A stretch of 64,000 bases of DNA from Candidatus Leptofilum gracile. Its GTDB lineage: Bacteria > Chloroflexota > Anaerolineae > Promineifilales > Promineifilaceae. The translations under genes were made by a program, and so were the position numbers. This document shows, one piece after another, positions 22,288 to 31,077 of this stretch; position 1 is the first letter of the stretch; each line of letters starts with the position of its first letter. The notes below the pieces were generated by a model. That model made no database searches. It was not told where the DNA came from and saw only the letters and a list, made by a program, of their open reading frames with translations. The stretch covers positions 186,001-250,000 of the forward strand of contig JADJOJ010000009.1 of the NCBI GenBank assembly GCA_016713825.1, given 5' to 3'.

Positions 22288-25218
22288 ATGATTGTAAAAC
22301 ACGGTTTTGAGCTGTTACGCGAAGAAGAAATTGAGGAACGTAATACGACTGCGCGTTTGTACCGCCATTTAAAGAGCGGCGCGGAGCTGCTTTCCTTAGA
22401 GAATGATGACGAAAATAAGTCGTTTGGCATTGTGTTCCGCACGCCACCGGAAGATTCGACCGGGTTGCCGCACATCATGGAGCATTCGGTGTTGGGCGGT
22501 TCCAAGAAGTATCCGCTGAAGGAGCCGTTTGTGGAGCTGGTGAAAGGGTCGATGAAGACCTTTTTGAATGCGTTCACCTCGGCCGATATGACCTATTATC
22601 CGGTAGCCAGCACCAACGAGCAGGATTTTTATAATCTGGTGGATGTGTACCTGGACGCGGTGCTGAATCCGCTGATTACGCCAAACCATCTGGCGCAGGA
22701 AGGGTGGCATCTGGAGCTGGAAAAGCCGGAAGATCCGCTGATTTACAAGGGCGTGGTCTTCAACGAGATGAAGGGGGCGTACTCCTCGCCGGAAGGTGTG
22801 CTGTACCGCCAGATCAAAAGCGTGATGTTCCCGGACAACGCTTACCGGCACGATTCGGGCGGTGACCCGGAGGTGATGCCCAATCTGACCTATGAGCAGT
22901 TCCGCAGCTTCCACGAGACGTATTATCATCCGTCCAATTCGCGGATTGTGTTTTATGGGGATGATGATTTGGAGAAGCGTTTGCAGATGGCGGACAGCTA
23001 TTTGCGGGAATTTGATAAGGTGGATGTGTCGGAAACGGCCGTTCCCCTCCACCAACCCTTCGAAAAACCGCAACATTTCACCTTTCCGTATTCGGTTGAA
23101 GCCGACGGCGACAACAGCGACAAGCATTACGTAACGCTCAACTGGGTGCTGCCGCCCAACGACGACGATCGGGTGCTGCAACGCGCCCTCAGCGTGCTGT
23201 CCGTGACGCTGCTGGGCACCGCCGGGTCGCCACTGCGCAAGGCGCTGGTAGACTCTGGCCTGGGCGACGACGTGATCGGCGGCGGCTACTCCGGCCGGAT
23301 GCGCCAGGGCACGTTTTCTGTGGGGATGAAAGGCGTCAAGGCAGAAAATATCGAAGGCGTGGAGCGGCTGATTTTGTACACGCTGCGCAAGCTGGCAGAT
23401 GAAGGATTTGAGCCAGAAGCGGTGGAAGCGGCCGTTAACAGCATCGAGTTCAGCCTGCGCGAGAACAACACCGGATCGTTCCCGCGTGGCCTCAGCCTGA
23501 TGTTTGGCGCAATGTCCAGCTGGATTTACGATTTGGATCCGCTGGAACCGCTGAAGTTTGAGGGCGTGCTGGCCGCCGTAAAAGAAAAAATCGCCGCCGA
23601 CCCAATGTACCTGCCCAACCTGATCCACACTTGTCTGCTTAAAAACAACCATCGCGGCACCGTGGTTTTGGAACCCGACCCTACTTTGCAGCAGCGGCAG
23701 GAAACGGCCGAAAAAGAAAAGCTCGCCGCCATCAAAGCCCGCCTCAACGAGGCACAGCTCAACGACATCATCCGCCAGACGCAGGCGCTGAAGGCGCTGC
23801 AAGAAAAGCCAGACAGCCCGGAAACGGTGGCCCTGCTGCCCCGGCTGACGCTGGCCGACCTGGACAAAGAAAACAAGCCCATCCCCACCGAGGAAACGGA
23901 AGCCGCTGGGGTGCGCACGCTGCACCACGACCTGTTCACCAACGGCATCGTCTACCTGGAGCTGGGGATGAATTTGCACACCCTGCCCGCCGATCTGCTG
24001 CCGTACGTGAAGCTGTTTGGACGGGCGTTGGTGGAAATTGGTACCGAGACGCAAGATTTTGTGCAGCTGCAGCAGCGAATCGGCCGTTCCACCGGCGGCA
24101 TTTACCCCACCACCTTGATTTCTGCCAAGCGGGGCGAGAAAGAGGCGGCCACCTGGCTCTTCTTGCGCGGCAAAGCGGCCATGAGCCAGGCGCAGGAGAT
24201 GCTGGACATCATGCGCGACGTGCTGCTGACGGTGAATCTGGACAACCCAGAGCGGTTCCGCCAGATGGTGCTGCGGGCCAAAGCGGGCGTGGAATCTGGC
24301 CTGGTGCCCAGCGGGCACGTGGTGGCCAACCGCCGCCTGCGCAGCTACTTCACCGAATCTTCCTGGGTGGGTGAGCAGATGAACGGCATCGACTACCTCT
24401 TCTTTTTGCGCCGCCTGGCGGAGCAGGTGGAGGCGGATTGGCCGTCGGTGCTGGCCAGGCTGGAGGCGGTGCGCGCCGTTTTGGTGAGCCGCCAAAATAT
24501 GCTGGCCAACGTGACGCTAGACGGTGAAAATTGGCAATCGTTCCAGCCGCAGCTGGCCGACTTGTTGGGCCAGATGCCGAATGTGGCGGTGACGGTGCAG
24601 GCGTGGGATTGGAAACGGCCGTTGCAAAACGAAGGCCTCACCATCCCCGCCCAGGTTAACTACGTGGCCAAGGGCGGCAATTTGTACGATTTGGGCTACC
24701 AGGAGCACGGCTCCGTCTCCGCCATCGTCAATTACCTGCGCACCAGCTACCTCTGGGAAAAAATTCGGGTGCAGGGCGGCGCGTATGGGGCGATGATTAG
24801 CTTTAGCAATTACTCCGGGATGCTCAGCTACACCTCCTATCGGGACCCCAACCTGCTGCAAACCATTGATGTGTACGACAACGTGGCCCAATTTTTGCAG
24901 CGCGGCGTCTCCGACGATGACCTGACGAAGAGCATCATCGGCGCGATTAGCGCGATTGACGGCTACCAGCTGCCGGACGCCAAAGGGTACTCGGCCATGA
25001 ACCGTCTGCTGATCAACAGCGACGAGGCGTACCGCCAAAAGATGCGCGACCAGATTTTGGGAGCCACAGCGGCCGATTTTGTCCGTTTTGGCGAGGCTGT
25101 GGCCGCGCTGCCAAAATCAGAGAACACCGTTGTTACCGTGCTCGGCTCTGCCGAGGCGATGAAGACGGCCAACGCCGCCCGTGGCGACGATTGGCTGCAA
25201 GTGACCAAAGTATTGTAG
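22288..25218 (+). CDS. M16C-family zinc metallopeptidase (PreP/Cym1-like)
   Basis: A 976-residue insulinase-type peptidase. The inverted zinc motif HxxEH is HIMEH (His62, Glu65, His66), and the distal acidic region is NEMKGAYSSPEG. The length, the two-lobed layout and the C-terminal SYRDPNLLQTIDVYDN block match presequence-protease-like M16C enzymes, which form a closed chamber that degrades peptides of moderate size. No signal peptide is seen, so cytosolic peptide turnover is likely. It sits within the trp cluster with no obvious functional link. Start ATG at 22288, weak binding site. Confidence 0.94.
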   Translation: MIVKHGFELLREEEIEERNTTARLYRHLKSGAELLSLENDDENKSFGIVFRTPPEDSTGLPHIMEHSVLGGSKKYPLKEPFVELVKGSMKTFLNAFTSADMTYYPVASTNEQDFYNLVDVYLDAVLNPLITPNHLAQEGWHLELEKPEDPLIYKGVVFNEMKGAYSSPEGVLYRQIKSVMFPDNAYRHDSGGDPEVMPNLTYEQFRSFHETYYHPSNSRIVFYGDDDLEKRLQMADSYLREFDKVDVSETAVPLHQPFEKPQHFTFPYSVEADGDNSDKHYVTLNWVLPPNDDDRVLQRALSVLSVTLLGTAGSPLRKALVDSGLGDDVIGGGYSGRMRQGTFSVGMKGVKAENIEGVERLILYTLRKLADEGFEPEAVEAAVNSIEFSLRENNTGSFPRGLSLMFGAMSSWIYDLDPLEPLKFEGVLAAVKEKIAADPMYLPNLIHTCLLKNNHRGTVVLEPDPTLQQRQETAEKEKLAAIKARLNEAQLNDIIRQTQALKALQEKPDSPETVALLPRLTLADLDKENKPIPTEETEAAGVRTLHHDLFTNGIVYLELGMNLHTLPADLLPYVKLFGRALVEIGTETQDFVQLQQRIGRSTGGIYPTTLISAKRGEKEAATWLFLRGKAAMSQAQEMLDIMRDVLLTVNLDNPERFRQMVLRAKAGVESGLVPSGHVVANRRLRSYFTESSWVGEQMNGIDYLFFLRRLAEQVEADWPSVLARLEAVRAVLVSRQNMLANVTLDGENWQSFQPQLADLLGQMPNVAVTVQAWDWKRPLQNEGLTIPAQVNYVAKGGNLYDLGYQEHGSVSAIVNYLRTSYLWEKIRVQGGAYGAMISFSNYSGMLSYTSYRDPNLLQTIDVYDNVAQFLQRGVSDDDLTKSIIGAISAIDGYQLPDAKGYSAMNRLLINSDEAYRQKMRDQILGATAADFVRFGEAVAALPKSENTVVTVLGSAEAMKTANAARGDDWLQVTKVL

Positions 25219-25228
25219 GTGAGGTTGT

Positions 25229-25300
25229 AGGACACGGATTTACCGGATGACACGGATAAAAAATCCGTTGAATCCGTACTATCCGTGTCCAATTTTTCCT
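25229..25300 (+). repeat. ACACGGAT hairpin downstream of M16 gene
   Basis: Tandem ACACGGAT words and their inverse (ATCCGTTGAATCCGT...ATCCGTGTCC) form a long stem followed by AATTTTT. It may act as a terminator and belongs to the word-based hairpins found through the window. Confidence 0.75.
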
Positions 25301-25336
25301 CAGTGATTTGATATAAATAAGTAAGGAACGGTTGTG

Positions 25337-26362
25337 ATGGAGATAAAAGAAGCGATTGGGGCGGTGATAAACGGCCGTAACCTCACCCTACAACAAGCCG
25401 AAGCCGTCATGGACAGCATCATGAGCGGCGGCGCGACGGATGCCCAAATTGGTAGCTACCTCACCGCCCTGCGCATGAAGGGCGAAACCTGGGCCGAAAT
25501 CGCCGGCAGCGCCAAATCGATGCGCCGTCACGTCGTCGAGGTCAACATCCCGCACCTCTCTCAGGATGAAATGGTGGTGGACACCTGTGGTACCGGTGGC
25601 GACGGCAAGCACACCTTTAATATTTCCACAACGGCCGCTTTTGTCGTGGCCGGGCATGGCGTGAAGGTGGCCAAACACGGCAACCGCGCCGCCAGCAGCA
25701 AATCTGGCTCTGCCGACGTGCTCATGGCCCTGGGCGGCAACCTCGACCTCAACGCCGAGCAGGTGGCCGAATGCATCGACGAAGTGGGCATTGGCTTTTT
25801 GTACGCCGTGAAGCACCATCCGGCCATGCGCTTCGCCATCGGGCCGCGCCGCGAAATGGGCCAGCGCACCATCTTCAACGTGCTGGGGCCGCTCACCAAT
25901 CCGGCCGGGGCCACCCACCAGCTCATCGGCGTCTACGATGCCGCTCTCACGGAACCGTTGGCGCAGGTGCTGGGCGAATTGGGCAGCAAAGCCGCCTTTG
26001 TGGTGCACGGGGCCGACGGGCTGGATGAACTTTCTACCACTGGTGTGAACCGCTTGAGCCATTGGCAAAACGGCCGTGTCACCACCCGCGACTTTGATCC
26101 GCTGGAACTCGGTTTGCCCCGCGCCACCATTGACGATTTTGCGGGCGGCACGCCGGAAGAAAACGCCCAAATCAGCCACGACATCCTCAGCGGCAAAGAC
26201 AAAGGGCCACGCCGCGACATCGTGCTGCTCAACGCCGCCGCCGCCCTCAGCGTCGATTGCAACGATTGGCCCGCTGGCCTGGCCGAAGCCCGCGAATCGA
26301 TCGAAAGCGGCGCAGCGCTAGACACGTTGAATCGCTGGATCGAAAAGACGAATCGTGTCTGA
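25337..26362 (+). CDS. trpD: Anthranilate phosphoribosyltransferase
   Basis: A 341-residue enzyme that transfers phosphoribose from PRPP to anthranilate. Motifs are DTCGTGGDGKHTFNIST (PRPP-binding glycine loop), VAKHGNRAASSKSGSADVL and the Mg-binding region near residues 215-225. A GTG three bases upstream is an alternative start; AAGGA serves either. The 3' end overlaps the NUDIX gene by 8 bases, suggesting translational coupling. It is not fused to trpG. Confidence 0.95.
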   Translation: MEIKEAIGAVINGRNLTLQQAEAVMDSIMSGGATDAQIGSYLTALRMKGETWAEIAGSAKSMRRHVVEVNIPHLSQDEMVVDTCGTGGDGKHTFNISTTAAFVVAGHGVKVAKHGNRAASSKSGSADVLMALGGNLDLNAEQVAECIDEVGIGFLYAVKHHPAMRFAIGPRREMGQRTIFNVLGPLTNPAGATHQLIGVYDAALTEPLAQVLGELGSKAAFVVHGADGLDELSTTGVNRLSHWQNGRVTTRDFDPLELGLPRATIDDFAGGTPEENAQISHDILSGKDKGPRRDIVLLNAAAALSVDCNDWPAGLAEARESIESGAALDTLNRWIEKTNRV

Positions 26363-27116
26363 GATTCCCTACACAACTGATTGGCATGGCGGTGTTTTCC
26401 CCGACATGCTGGCTTTTTCGCAGGATGGCACCGATTTTGGGGCCGCGTTGTCTGCATCATTACAGGCATGGTCTGCGGCAGGCTTGCGCTTTGTCTGGCT
26501 GGAATTTTCGCTGGAAAATGCGGCGCTTATTGCCCAGGCAGCGGCGCAAGGGTTTGCTTATCACCACATCAACAACGGCACGCTGACAATGCTGCGTCGT
26601 TTGGTGGCCGAGGCCGAAGGGCCGCCGGATGCGTCGCATTATGTGGGCGTGGGCGGGATTGTGATAAACGGCCGTAACCAACTCCTCACCATCCGCGAAA
26701 AATATTTTGATGATCGGCCTGCTTTTTACAAGTTTCCGGGCGGATATGTCTACCCGGGTGAACATTTGGCGGATGCGGTGGTGCGAGAGGTTTGGGAGGA
26801 AACGGCCGTACGCGCCAAGTTCCACAGCATCATCGGCATTCGCCATGCCCACGTGGATCGCTTTGGCAAATCCGACCTCTACTTTGTTTGCCGCCTGACG
26901 CCGCTGACTGAGGAAATACGGCCGCAAGAATCCGAAATTGCCGAATGCGTCTGGATGCCCGTTGAGCAATTTTTGCAGCACCCGCAAGTGAGTGCCTTTA
27001 ACCAAAATTTTGTAGAATTGGCATTACAAAAGAGCGGGTTGAGCGCGACTGAATTTGTAGACTACCCTGGCCCAGAACGAAGAGACAAGATCGAACTGCT
27101 TTTACCCAGTTCGTAA
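26355..27116 (+). CDS. NUDIX hydrolase with N-terminal pre-NUDIX domain (NUDT6-like)
   Basis: A 253-residue protein. Residues 1-90 resemble the domain preceding the NUDIX fold in NUDT6-like proteins (FVWLEFSLENAALIAQAAAQGFAYHH). The NUDIX box GGYVYPGEHLADAVVREVWEETAV (about 131-154) has all consensus residues for Mg-dependent hydrolysis of a nucleoside diphosphate-linked compound. The GTG start overlaps the trpD stop by 8 bases, and trpC begins 12 bases after its end, so it is embedded in the operon. The substrate is unknown; a housecleaning role for a phosphoribosyl by-product would be speculation. Confidence 0.9.
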   Translation: MSEIPYTTDWHGGVFPDMLAFSQDGTDFGAALSASLQAWSAAGLRFVWLEFSLENAALIAQAAAQGFAYHHINNGTLTMLRRLVAEAEGPPDASHYVGVGGIVINGRNQLLTIREKYFDDRPAFYKFPGGYVYPGEHLADAVVREVWEETAVRAKFHSIIGIRHAHVDRFGKSDLYFVCRLTPLTEEIRPQESEIAECVWMPVEQFLQHPQVSAFNQNFVELALQKSGLSATEFVDYPGPERRDKIELLLPSS

Positions 27117-27127
27117 GGAAGAAATTT

Positions 27128-27967
27128 ATGAGCGTAACCAAATTAGCCCAGCGTCGCGGTACGATCCTCGACGAAATTATGACTTTTCACCGGGAAAACC
27201 TGCCTAAAACGATGCGGGAAATTCCGCTGGCCGATTTACGCGCTATGGCCAGCGTCGCCCCACCAACCCTGGATTTTTACGCTGCGCTCAAAAAGCCGGG
27301 CGTGTCGCTCATTGCTGAATGCAAAAAAGCATCCCCCAGCAAAGGGCTGATGGTGCCCCACTACGACGCAGTTGAGATTGCCAAAGCGTATGCCAAAGCA
27401 GGGGCCAGCGCTATCTCGGTACTTACAGACGGCCGTCACTTCCAAGGTTCTCTAGCTGATTTGCGCGACGTGAAAGAAACAATCGCCAATCTCAAATCGC
27501 CAATCCCCGTTTTGCGCAAGGATTTTATCTTCGACCCGTACCAGGTGTACGAGGCGCGGGTGGCCGGGGCAGATGCGCTGCTGCTGATTGCCTCGGTTCT
27601 CGGCGATAACGATCTGAAAGAGCTGATGGCGCTTACCCACCGCCTGGGCATGCACGCGCTCATCGAAGTGCATACCGAAGAGGAGTTGGCGCGGGTGCTG
27701 CCCCTTCAGCCGCGCATTGTGGGGGTGAATAACCGCAATCTGCAAACCTTTGAGGTGGATTTTGAGAACACGGCCCGGCTGCGGCAGCAAATCCCGGCGG
27801 AGGTGGTGGCGGTAGGGGAGAGTGGGCTGAAAAGTGCGTCTGACGTGCGTAAAATGGCCCAAATTGGCGTAGATGCCATCCTGGTGGGTGAGACGTTGGT
27901 GAAGAGCAAAGATATAATTAAAATCACCGCAGAATTTGTTAGGGCGGGACGGCCGTCTGTGCATTGA
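27128..27967 (+). CDS. trpC: Indole-3-glycerol-phosphate synthase
   Basis: A 279-residue TIM-barrel enzyme that closes the indole ring. IAECKKASPSKG (catalytic Lys), SVLTDGRHFQGS, PVLRKDFIFDPYQVYEARVAGADALLLI, GVNNRNLQTFEVD and VAVGESGLKS are all present. AAGGAAG precedes the ATG. The stretch ETIANLKSPIPVL before the PVLRKDF strand looks a few residues longer than usual, and its DNA (27478-27506) contains ATCGCCAATC twice, resembling a word repeat. trpF is not adjacent and not fused. Confidence 0.95.
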   Translation: MSVTKLAQRRGTILDEIMTFHRENLPKTMREIPLADLRAMASVAPPTLDFYAALKKPGVSLIAECKKASPSKGLMVPHYDAVEIAKAYAKAGASAISVLTDGRHFQGSLADLRDVKETIANLKSPIPVLRKDFIFDPYQVYEARVAGADALLLIASVLGDNDLKELMALTHRLGMHALIEVHTEEELARVLPLQPRIVGVNNRNLQTFEVDFENTARLRQQIPAEVVAVGESGLKSASDVRKMAQIGVDAILVGETLVKSKDIIKITAEFVRAGRPSVH

Positions 27968-27991
27968 CAAATCTGCAAAATTAGGTATTCT
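27964..27991 (+). promoter_or_regulatory. Promoter of rpmB-rpmG
   Basis: A consensus TTGACA (27964-27969) overlaps the trpC stop codon, and TATTCT (27986-27991) follows after 16 bases. The leader then runs about 140 bases to rpmB through a hairpin with a T-run. Confidence 0.6.
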
Positions 27992-28035
27992 ATTGGCCGC
28001 TCACCACAAAAGCGGTTTAATATTTTGAATTAGCG

Positions 28036-28070
28036 CAAGAATCCAGTAAAATTCGGGTTCTTGTTTTTTT
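28036..28070 (+). terminator. Hairpin with T7 run between trpC and rpmB
   Basis: CAAGAATCC...GGGTTCTTG followed by seven T residues. It can end trpC transcripts, but it lies downstream of the likely rpmB promoter and so may also act as an attenuator of the ribosomal protein genes. Confidence 0.7.
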
Positions 28071-28138
28071 GCCTGTAGCCTGTTGATTTCAACCGCAAGC
28101 AAGAAAACAGGTAGAAATTCGGAAATAGAGGAACAGTT

Positions 28139-28381
28139 ATGGCTCGCAAATGTAAACTCACTGGCAAAGGCCCCCTGACAGGAAACAATGTCTCCTTCTC
28201 GCAAAAGAAGACAAAGCGTCGCTTCCTGCCCAACATCCAGACCAAGCGGATTTTTGTTCCGGAGCTGGAACGGCACGTGCGTATTAAAATGTCTGTTCGG
28301 GCAATGCGGACGGTCGATAAAATTGGCTTGATGCCGTATCTTAAGAAGCAAGGGTTGACGTTGAAAGACGTTGTATCGTAA
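28139..28381 (+). CDS. rpmB: Large-subunit ribosomal protein bL28
   Basis: An 80-residue basic protein opening MARKCKLTGKGPLTGNNVSFSQKKTKRRFLPNIQ, the standard bL28 signature, here with a single Cys (CxLTGK) rather than the full zinc set. RAMRTVDKIG closes the family core. GAGGAACA lies upstream. It forms a two-gene unit with rpmG 12 bases downstream, as in many bacteria. Confidence 0.96.
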   Translation: MARKCKLTGKGPLTGNNVSFSQKKTKRRFLPNIQTKRIFVPELERHVRIKMSVRAMRTVDKIGLMPYLKKQGLTLKDVVS

Positions 28382-28393
28382 GGAGTAGGACTC

Positions 28394-28558
28394 ATGGCAA
28401 AGAAAAAAGGTATTCGCGGCGTCATTAAGTTGCGCAGCACAGAAAGCCATCACATGTATTACACGCAGAAAAATCGTCGGAACGACCCGAATCGGATTGA
28501 GCTGAAGAAATACGATCCCACGCTGCGTCGGCATGTGCTCTACCGCGAAACGCGCTAA
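28394..28558 (+). CDS. rpmG: Large-subunit ribosomal protein bL33
   Basis: A 54-residue protein reading MAKKKGIRGVIKLRSTESHHMYYTQKNRRNDPNRIELKKYDP and so on, a clear bL33 of the zinc-free type (no CxxC pairs). The size is normal. AAGGAG lies 8-10 bases upstream. A strong terminator follows within 30 bases, so the unit ends here. Confidence 0.95.
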   Translation: MAKKKGIRGVIKLRSTESHHMYYTQKNRRNDPNRIELKKYDPTLRRHVLYRETR

Positions 28559-28587
28559 ACGTGCTCAATTGACATACTAAACAGTTA

Positions 28588-28622
28588 CCAGCCTGAGACT
28601 TTTCGTCCCAGGCTGGTTTTTC
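28588..28622 (+). terminator. Intrinsic terminator of rpmB-rpmG
   Basis: CCAGCCTGAGAC and GTCCCAGGCTGG form a stem around TTTTC, followed by a T-rich tract. Confidence 0.92.
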
Positions 28623-28640
28623 GTTTGTTTCATAGATACA

Positions 28641-28706
28641 AAAACCTCCCGCATGTTTCAGGTTTCTCCAAATCTGGATTGGCCTGACCCATGCGGGAGG
28701 TTTTTT
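28641..28706. terminator. Second hairpin, probably a bidirectional terminator
   Basis: AAAACCTCCCGCATG (28641-28655) pairs with CATGCGGGAGGTTTT (28690-28704), with T-runs on both strands. It could serve the convergent minus-strand epimerase gene as well. Confidence 0.8.
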
Positions 28707-29003
28707 CTTTGGAAATGGACAGGTGGCCGAATGGATAGCAAACGTACTGACCGGGCCTGGCAATGATGCAAGCGACAGGGCCACAGTTAGCTAGCTTCTC
28801 ATAAGAGGCTGCTATGCTCGCAACGGTGTGTTCTTCGTAAAAATTCGGTTGGGTGTTGGCTCCCCGCCGAGAGCAAGCTCATTTTGCTATCTCTCGATTC
28901 GACCACCATGCTGTTTAGTGTACGTGCCAAAAGTCACAAACTCAATGGGCAAAGCGGGGCAGTCCTGTGGTCATGGGGGGAGTTGGTAACCAGTATTCAG
29001 TGG

Positions 29004-29912
29004 TTAGTTTGCAAGGTGTGTCTGGCTGGTTTGGGTGAGGCCTGTCGCGAGGGAGGTGGTGGCTTGCCAGTTGATTTGCTGTTTGGTTTGGGCAGCGTTG
29101 GCCAGCTGCACGGTTTCTTCGCCAGGTCGGTTGGGGAGGGTGCCGATTAACGGCCGTCCCACACCCCCCACGATCTCATACACCTGCTGCACCACTTGCG
29201 CCACGCTGTGGCCTACGCCGCTGCCCAATTCCACCGTTTCCGCCGGGGCCAGATTGGCTTGCAGCATTGCCCACATGCCTGCCACCAAATCGTCGATGAA
29301 GAGCCAGTCTCGCTGCTGGGACCCGCTGGTCATGGGGAAATCTTGCCCGGCCAGGGCGGCGGCGATGGCGGCAGGGATGAGGTTGCGCGGCGTTTGGCCA
29401 GGGCCGTATGCCTGGAAGATCATGGCACCGTGAATGGGCCAGTTTTGGGTACGGCCGTACATCTCGCAAAAGTTCCAGGCGGCGGCTTTGCTGGCGGCGT
29501 ACACGTTCATGCTGCTGCGCTCGCCAGGGGTGCGGGCGACGATGAGCTGCTGCACGCCTTGTCGCCTCTCAAAACAGGCGCGAATGAGGTTGAGCGTGCC
29601 GTTGAGGTTGTGGCGCAGGGCGGTGTCTAGCCCCAAAAACGGATCGGTGACGCCTGCGGCGGCGAGGTGGATGACGTGGCTGGGTTCGGCCTCGGCAATG
29701 GCGCGGCTGGTGAGCTGGAAGTTGCGCAAATCGGCGTAGACCACGTGGAGCTTTTCGCGGATGGCTTGGAGGGGTGGGGGGAACGGCCGTAAATCCACAT
29801 GCCCGTACACCTCCCGCACCAAAACAGCAAGCTCAACATCGGGCTGCTGGGCCAAAAATGGCACCAGCGCCTGCCCCACAAAACCAGTTGCCCCCGTAAC
29901 CAAAACTTTCAC
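29004..29912 (-). CDS. NAD-dependent epimerase/dehydratase
   Basis: A 302-residue extended SDR. It begins MKVLVTGATGFVGQALV (NAD loop), with YAASK as the catalytic YxxxK and QAYGPGQTPRNLIP plus DWLFIDDLV as typical nucleotide-sugar blocks. It acts on a sugar nucleotide, product unknown. The start is a GTG at 29912 with only a weak distant AGGA. It is the last gene of a minus-strand cassette with a second dehydratase and a cytidylyltransferase-like enzyme, which suggests a CDP-linked deoxysugar for surface glycans. Confidence 0.9.
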   Translation of the reverse strand: MKVLVTGATGFVGQALVPFLAQQPDVELAVLVREVYGHVDLRPFPPPLQAIREKLHVVYADLRNFQLTSRAIAEAEPSHVIHLAAAGVTDPFLGLDTALRHNLNGTLNLIRACFERRQGVQQLIVARTPGERSSMNVYAASKAAAWNFCEMYGRTQNWPIHGAMIFQAYGPGQTPRNLIPAAIAAALAGQDFPMTSGSQQRDWLFIDDLVAGMWAMLQANLAPAETVELGSGVGHSVAQVVQQVYEIVGGVGRPLIGTLPNRPGEETVQLANAAQTKQQINWQATTSLATGLTQTSQTHLAN

Positions 29913-29932
29913 AAGAAAAGCACATTTCCTGT

Positions 29933-29992
29933 GTAATTAAGTAATTGGGTAATTGGTTGCTTTTCAACAAAATTACTCAATTACTTAATTAC
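29933..29992. repeat. GTAATTAAGTAATT hairpin
   Basis: GTAATTAAGTAATT and its exact inverse (29979-29992) enclose related words. It fills the 90-base spacer between the two dehydratase genes, starting about 10 bases after the upstream gene's stop codon. Confidence 0.85.
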
Positions 29993-30001
29993 AAGCTCAA
30001 A

Positions 30002-30988
30002 TCAGTTTGCATCCAGTTCCAAAAATTCGCGGTACCAGGCCATTGTTTCGGCCAGGCCGCTTTCCAGCGTGTACTGTGGCTGCCAGCCCAGCAGGTGGTT
30101 GGCTTTGTCGGCATTCAAGAAGTGGTCTTGAACTTCGTTTTTGACGTTGTTCAAAATGACCGGTTCCATTTCGGGATAGTCGGACACGCGAATGATGGTT
30201 TGCACGATGTGCAGGGCGCTTTCGGATTGGCCGGTGCCAAAGTTAAACGCTTCGCCGTGCAGTTCTGGCCGGCTGATTTGTTCGGCCAGCATCAGGTAGC
30301 CGCGCACGGCGTCCTTTACATACATGAAGTCTCGTTTGAACGTGCCGTCTGAGCGGATAATCGGCCGTTCGCCATACAGCACGCTGCGGATGGTGCCGGG
30401 CAAGATGCGGTTCCAGTTCAGGTCGCCGCCGCCGTACAGGTTGGAGCAGCGGGTGACGGCGACGGGCAAGTCGTAGCTGTGGGCGTAACTTTGTGAGATG
30501 AGGTCGCCGCAGCTTTTGGAGACGTCGTACGGATGGCGGCCTTGCAGCGGCATCGATTCGTAGTAGGGCAGCTGCTCTTGGGTGCCGTAGGCCATGTTGC
30601 TGCTGGCGGTGATGATGCCCTGGACGGTGGGGTTGCGCCGGGCGGCTTCTAGCAGCAAGTAGGTGCCGCGAATGTTGGTCTCGAAGGTGGAGAGTGGCGA
30701 CCGGTTGGCAATGGTGACGATGGTTTGGGCGGCGAGGTGAAAAACGATCTCGATTTCATATTCGGCCAGGATGCGTTCCAGCAAATCGTAGCTGCACAGG
30801 TCGCCGCGCACGATGGTGATTTTGTCGATGAGGCCGGTGCGTACCAGTTGGGAGTGGGGCACAAAATCCCGCACCAACCCGATGACGTCGGCTCCCATTT
30901 TGAGGAGCGCATCGGTGAGCCAGGAGCCGAGCAGGCCGGTGCAGCCGGTGATGAATACGCGTTTGCCTTGCCAGTAGTCGCTGTTCAA
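30002..30988 (-). CDS. Nucleotide-sugar dehydratase (CDP-glucose 4,6-dehydratase-like)
   Basis: A 328-residue extended SDR reading KRVFITGCTGLLGSWLTDALLKMGADVIGLVRD, with VFHLAAQTIV, a YDVSKSCGDL (YxxxK) motif and RDFMYVKDAVRGYL. These blocks are closest in wording to CDP-glucose 4,6-dehydratases (RfbG), the first committed step of 3,6-dideoxyhexose synthesis, though GDP- or dTDP-sugar dehydratases are alternatives. The start is a TTG at 30988 with GGAG seven bases upstream. The upstream cytidylyltransferase-like gene supports the CDP assignment. Confidence 0.88.
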   Translation of the reverse strand: MNSDYWQGKRVFITGCTGLLGSWLTDALLKMGADVIGLVRDFVPHSQLVRTGLIDKITIVRGDLCSYDLLERILAEYEIEIVFHLAAQTIVTIANRSPLSTFETNIRGTYLLLEAARRNPTVQGIITASSNMAYGTQEQLPYYESMPLQGRHPYDVSKSCGDLISQSYAHSYDLPVAVTRCSNLYGGGDLNWNRILPGTIRSVLYGERPIIRSDGTFKRDFMYVKDAVRGYLMLAEQISRPELHGEAFNFGTGQSESALHIVQTIIRVSDYPEMEPVILNNVKNEVQDHFLNADKANHLLGWQPQYTLESGLAETMAWYREFLELDAN

Positions 30989-31005
30989 ATTTTTTCTCCG
31001 AAAAA

Positions 31006-31072
31006 GGAGAGTGGAGAGTGGAGATTGGAGATTGTGCTGTTACGAATCTCTAATCTCTAATCTCCACTCTCT
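31006..31072. repeat. GGAGATTGGAGAGT word hairpin
   Basis: Tandem GGAGAGT/GGAGATT words and their inverse (AATCTCTAATCTCC...ACTCTCT) form a hairpin that fills the spacer, ending about five bases from the stop codon of the upstream gene. Confidence 0.85.
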
Positions 31073-31077
31073 AAAAT

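Larger units (their letters stand above)
28559..29003. other. Intergenic region with two terminator hairpins
   Basis: The first 150 bases hold two strong hairpins (listed separately). The remainder (28710-29003) shows no gene I can support, although a stretch at 28714-28740 superficially resembles a tRNA D-arm. Confidence 0.6.

Noticed and set aside
22396..24495. A 699-codon open frame on the minus strand
   Set aside because: It lies entirely opposite the M16 peptidase gene, is rich in His/Gln/Arg from complementary GC-rich codons, and matches no family.
28714..28790. tRNA-like start (GGACAGGTGGCCGAATGG) after the rpmG terminators
   Set aside because: It resembles the 5' part of a tRNA-Ser or Leu, but no matching acceptor strand, T-arm (GTTCxANxC) or anticodon stem follows.
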